Part shown: positions 8,701 through 9,152 of the stretch, piece after piece | Numbering within the stretch: position 1 is the stretch's first letter | Layout of the letters: the number at the start of each line of letters is the position of its first letter | From: Methylothermaceae bacterium | GTDB taxonomy: Bacteria > Pseudomonadota > Gammaproteobacteria > Methylococcales > Methylothermaceae | Reading direction: 5' to 3' | Length of the DNA stretch: 9,152 bases | Assembly: GCA_027024125.1 (NCBI GenBank) | Contig: JALVSV010000462.1 | Location: 1 to 9,152 of the forward strand | The notes under the pieces: generated by a model | The model's database searches: none | Told to the model about the DNA's origin: nothing | What the model saw: only the letters and a program-made list of their open reading frames with translations | Position numbers and translations under genes: made by a program

Positions 8701-8936
8701 TGGGCTATCTCAAGAAGTTGGGGCTGAGCGAATACGCAGAAGTGGAGTTCGAAGAAGGTTTCGTCATGCTGGGCAGATACCTCACGCCTGATCTGTATGT
8801 GGGCTATGCCGTCGATGTCTTCGATGGTCTGGGCGAGGCGGTGGTCCGCTATCGGCTCACAGAGTATCTGACCCTTGAGGGCAGGTATGGTGAATCCCAG
8901 AGCGGAGATATTTTCTACACCATTGAAACCGACTGA
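5703..8936 (+). CDS. tamB: Translocation and assembly module subunit TamB (AsmA-like, DUF490 C-terminal domain)
   Basis: TamB is anchored in the inner membrane and spans the periplasm as a long beta-rich, groove-like protein. It partners TamA, and AsmA-family members of this type are also implicated in phospholipid movement to the outer membrane. The 1,077-residue product (E. coli TamB is 1,259, so this is a shorter version) starts with Lys-Arg and a membrane anchor at about residues 4-22. Hundreds of residues of repetitive beta-strand sequence follow, and then the conserved DUF490 region, about 730-1077. Diagnostic motifs there are 'AYGQKLDIDSGRIIFNGP' from residue 901, 'PVDNPGLDIEVARR' just after it, and 'SDPSMPEEEALSYLITGR' at 956-973. 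The C-terminus is 'GDIFYTIETD'. It starts at a GTG overlapping the tamA stop as GTGA, with no strong ribosome-binding site, which fits translational coupling. The frame is intact. Confidence 0.97.
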   Translation: MKRLLLLLFLVVVLVGVVLSGLAGSERGTRLIFSLVQDVHPPLKVESITGTLMGALTLNGLSYQTDTFRLSADTLRLVWRPSALRRRSVVIERLELDHPRFELLPTEQVAEPVVLPEISIPLPIEIKNLVVRQLEVIQPQEEGLVIDRVSLSASLGRERLDLLHLDVIMAEMEAKGSGAVTFRHQWPIDATLDWRYRDDVLWNGAAKISGNLQTLTLDHRLMSPFSATATGKLTRLFDGPRFDMKGSWQEIGWPLKGAREWFGRNGRFHVHGRFDQYRFEVATEVSGSQLPATRVQLKGKGDDQGFFMAPLIAEGPAGYLEAVGDFHWAPKPVWDVVLKGHDIDTGQFQPDWPGQFALEARSLGVLEPVLRIQLELKHLSGELRGQPLEATGNIQYRGDTIRADHMALEWGGNQIQLNGQGSRQKLDLEFELQAPHLERLDPELEGNLSGQGKVTGSPGKPRIELLIQGEKISWGEVVQVQHVSLNVKGAADDPESQLLLELHHLNINQWQFNQAALTGRGQLANHRISLNAKGPQGKALIHVEGGYTNERGQWQGEIQHLPLALLKKLLPEHVTATGDLYASFSYHQEAQTREGELEWGFKGATLSTSAADGQKLSLSLDQSEGRLILQGQALRLFFDFPIADYGQLRGEVDTSLETQVLKGEGEFAFNRLELIEVFVSDLQQIDGSANGEFQLGGTWDHPKIQARMAVVDASAKVPAAGISLENIQLMANSRPDGYIEFNGQARSGPGDIEIRGRILMVSELAVTATLKGSQFLVADLPEARVLLSPQLELNATRELVEVNGKVHVPEAKIDLKTSLFPSQEPDMVSVSPDEVIIGRPVEPKKRAMNISTNVLVTLGDKVYFNGYGVESQLQGELRLSSWKGVPKAEGVIEVVKGKFAAYGQKLDIDSGRIIFNGPVDNPGLDIEVARRFRREQITITLNIGGSAREPVIKISSDPSMPEEEALSYLITGRSLQNRSSMTSTGSMEKQLTNALGSLGLGYLKKLGLSEYAEVEFEEGFVMLGRYLTPDLYVGYAVDVFDGLGEAVVRYRLTEYLTLEGRYGESQSGDIFYTIETD

Positions 8937-8957
8937 AGGTGTATTTCAGTCGTCTTT
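8930..8957 (+). terminator. Probable intrinsic terminator whose stem includes the tamB stop codon
   Basis: CGACTGAA (8930-8937) pairs perfectly over 8 bases with TTCAGTCG (8945-8952) around a GGTGTAT loop, followed by a short TCTTT tract. The TGA stop of tamB (8934-8936) lies within the left arm. The T-tract is short, so termination may be partial. Confidence 0.55.
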
Positions 8958-8970
8958 GCACTGTGTCAAT

Positions 8971-9043
8971 GTCAGGGGCATGCACTTTGGCTTCATAGAT
9001 CATAAACAAGGACCTCAAATATTTTTTACCGTGAAATATTGTG
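8971..9043 (-). pseudogene. Probable remnant of a second transporter-suffix-domain gene (C-terminal fragment)
   Basis: Read leftward from 9027, the frame gives KKYLRSLFMIYEAKVHAPD, which aligns with 'DKLRALFIYEAKAYIPEK' at the end of the protein encoded at 3040-3561, with one inserted residue. The nucleotide level also shares ATCTATGAAGC, 11 bases, in the same frame. Upstream codons (9028-9043) give 'PTIFHG', loosely like 'TLFILGGD', but several conserved residues are absent. No normal start or stop bounds the fragment: the frame continues past 8971 into the antisense of tamB. On the other side it meets the inverted-repeat element beginning at 9045, so the rest of the gene is missing or lies beyond the window. 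A chance resemblance cannot be excluded, given the short length. Confidence 0.4.
9018..9040. repeat. AT-rich 7-bp inverted repeat
   Basis: AATATTT (9018-9024) and AAATATT (9034-9040) are perfect complements around a 9-base spacer. They lie within the putative pseudogene and beside the larger element at 9045. It may be incidental in AT-rich sequence. Confidence 0.35.
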
Positions 9044-9044
9044 G

Positions 9045-9149
9045 GAGGAAGCAGGGCATTGGTTTTCGGAACGCTGTCAATCCGTCCATGGAAGCTCGGA
9101 CATGGCCGTCCAGGCCATGTACGCCCTCAAACCAACACCCTGCTTCCTC
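9045..9149. repeat. MITE-like or structured intergenic repeat, 105 bp with 21-bp terminal inverted repeats
   Basis: The left arm (9045-9065, beginning GAGGAAGCAGGG) and right arm (9129-9149, ending CCCTGCTTCCTC) are complementary at 19 of 21 positions; the only mismatches are the CA pairs at 9057-9058 and 9136-9137. Inside lies a second perfect hairpin, ACATGGCC-GTCCA-GGCCATGT (9100-9120), and the palindrome TCCATGGA (9085-9092). There is no room for a transposase. The layout matches small non-autonomous elements or the multi-copy palindromic intergenic repeats of many proteobacteria. Only three bases follow the right arm, so a target duplication cannot be judged. Copy number elsewhere is unknown. 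Confidence 0.7.
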
Positions 9150-9152
9150 GGC

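Noticed and set aside
9045..9149. CRISPR array fragment
   Set aside because: The two copies are inverted, not direct, there are only two, and the interior is itself palindromic.

Overview
The window looks like a chromosomal segment of a moderately GC-rich gammaproteobacterium. The adjacent tamA-tamB pair and the RND efflux operon with a lipoprotein adaptor point that way. I cannot name the genus from sequence alone.

Layout: positions 1-3561 carry three genes read leftward. Their order of transcription is a small four-helix membrane protein (3040-3561), a lipoprotein membrane-fusion adaptor (1682-2818), and the N-terminal half of an RND inner-membrane efflux pump (1-1677, running off the left edge). 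The small protein resembles the stand-alone form of the 'transporter suffix' domain linked to RND transporters. The adaptor and pump are tightly coupled, with 4 bases between them. The gap before the adaptor holds a possible extended -10 promoter with an imperfect palindrome over the expected start site. No outer-membrane channel gene is visible.

Positions 3562-3927 are a divergent intergenic region of about 366 bases. It has no convincing gene but several inverted repeats, including a perfect 8-bp stem and a nested cruciform-like structure just before tamA. From 3928 rightward lie tamA (Omp85-family outer-membrane barrel) and tamB (inner-membrane-anchored, periplasm-spanning AsmA-like protein). 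They overlap by four bases (GTGA) and together form the translocation and assembly module, which links the two membranes. A hairpin that incorporates the tamB stop codon probably ends this operon.

The last 200 bases are the least ordinary part. A short leftward reading frame resembles the C-terminus of the suffix-domain protein encoded 5.9 kb away, and looks like a decayed gene remnant. It abuts a 105-bp element with 21-bp near-perfect terminal inverted repeats and an internal perfect hairpin, which resembles a small non-autonomous mobile or intergenic repeat. I found no wholly new multi-gene system. The items most worth following up are the suffix-domain gene beside the pump, its apparent remnant after tamB, and the terminal repeat element.
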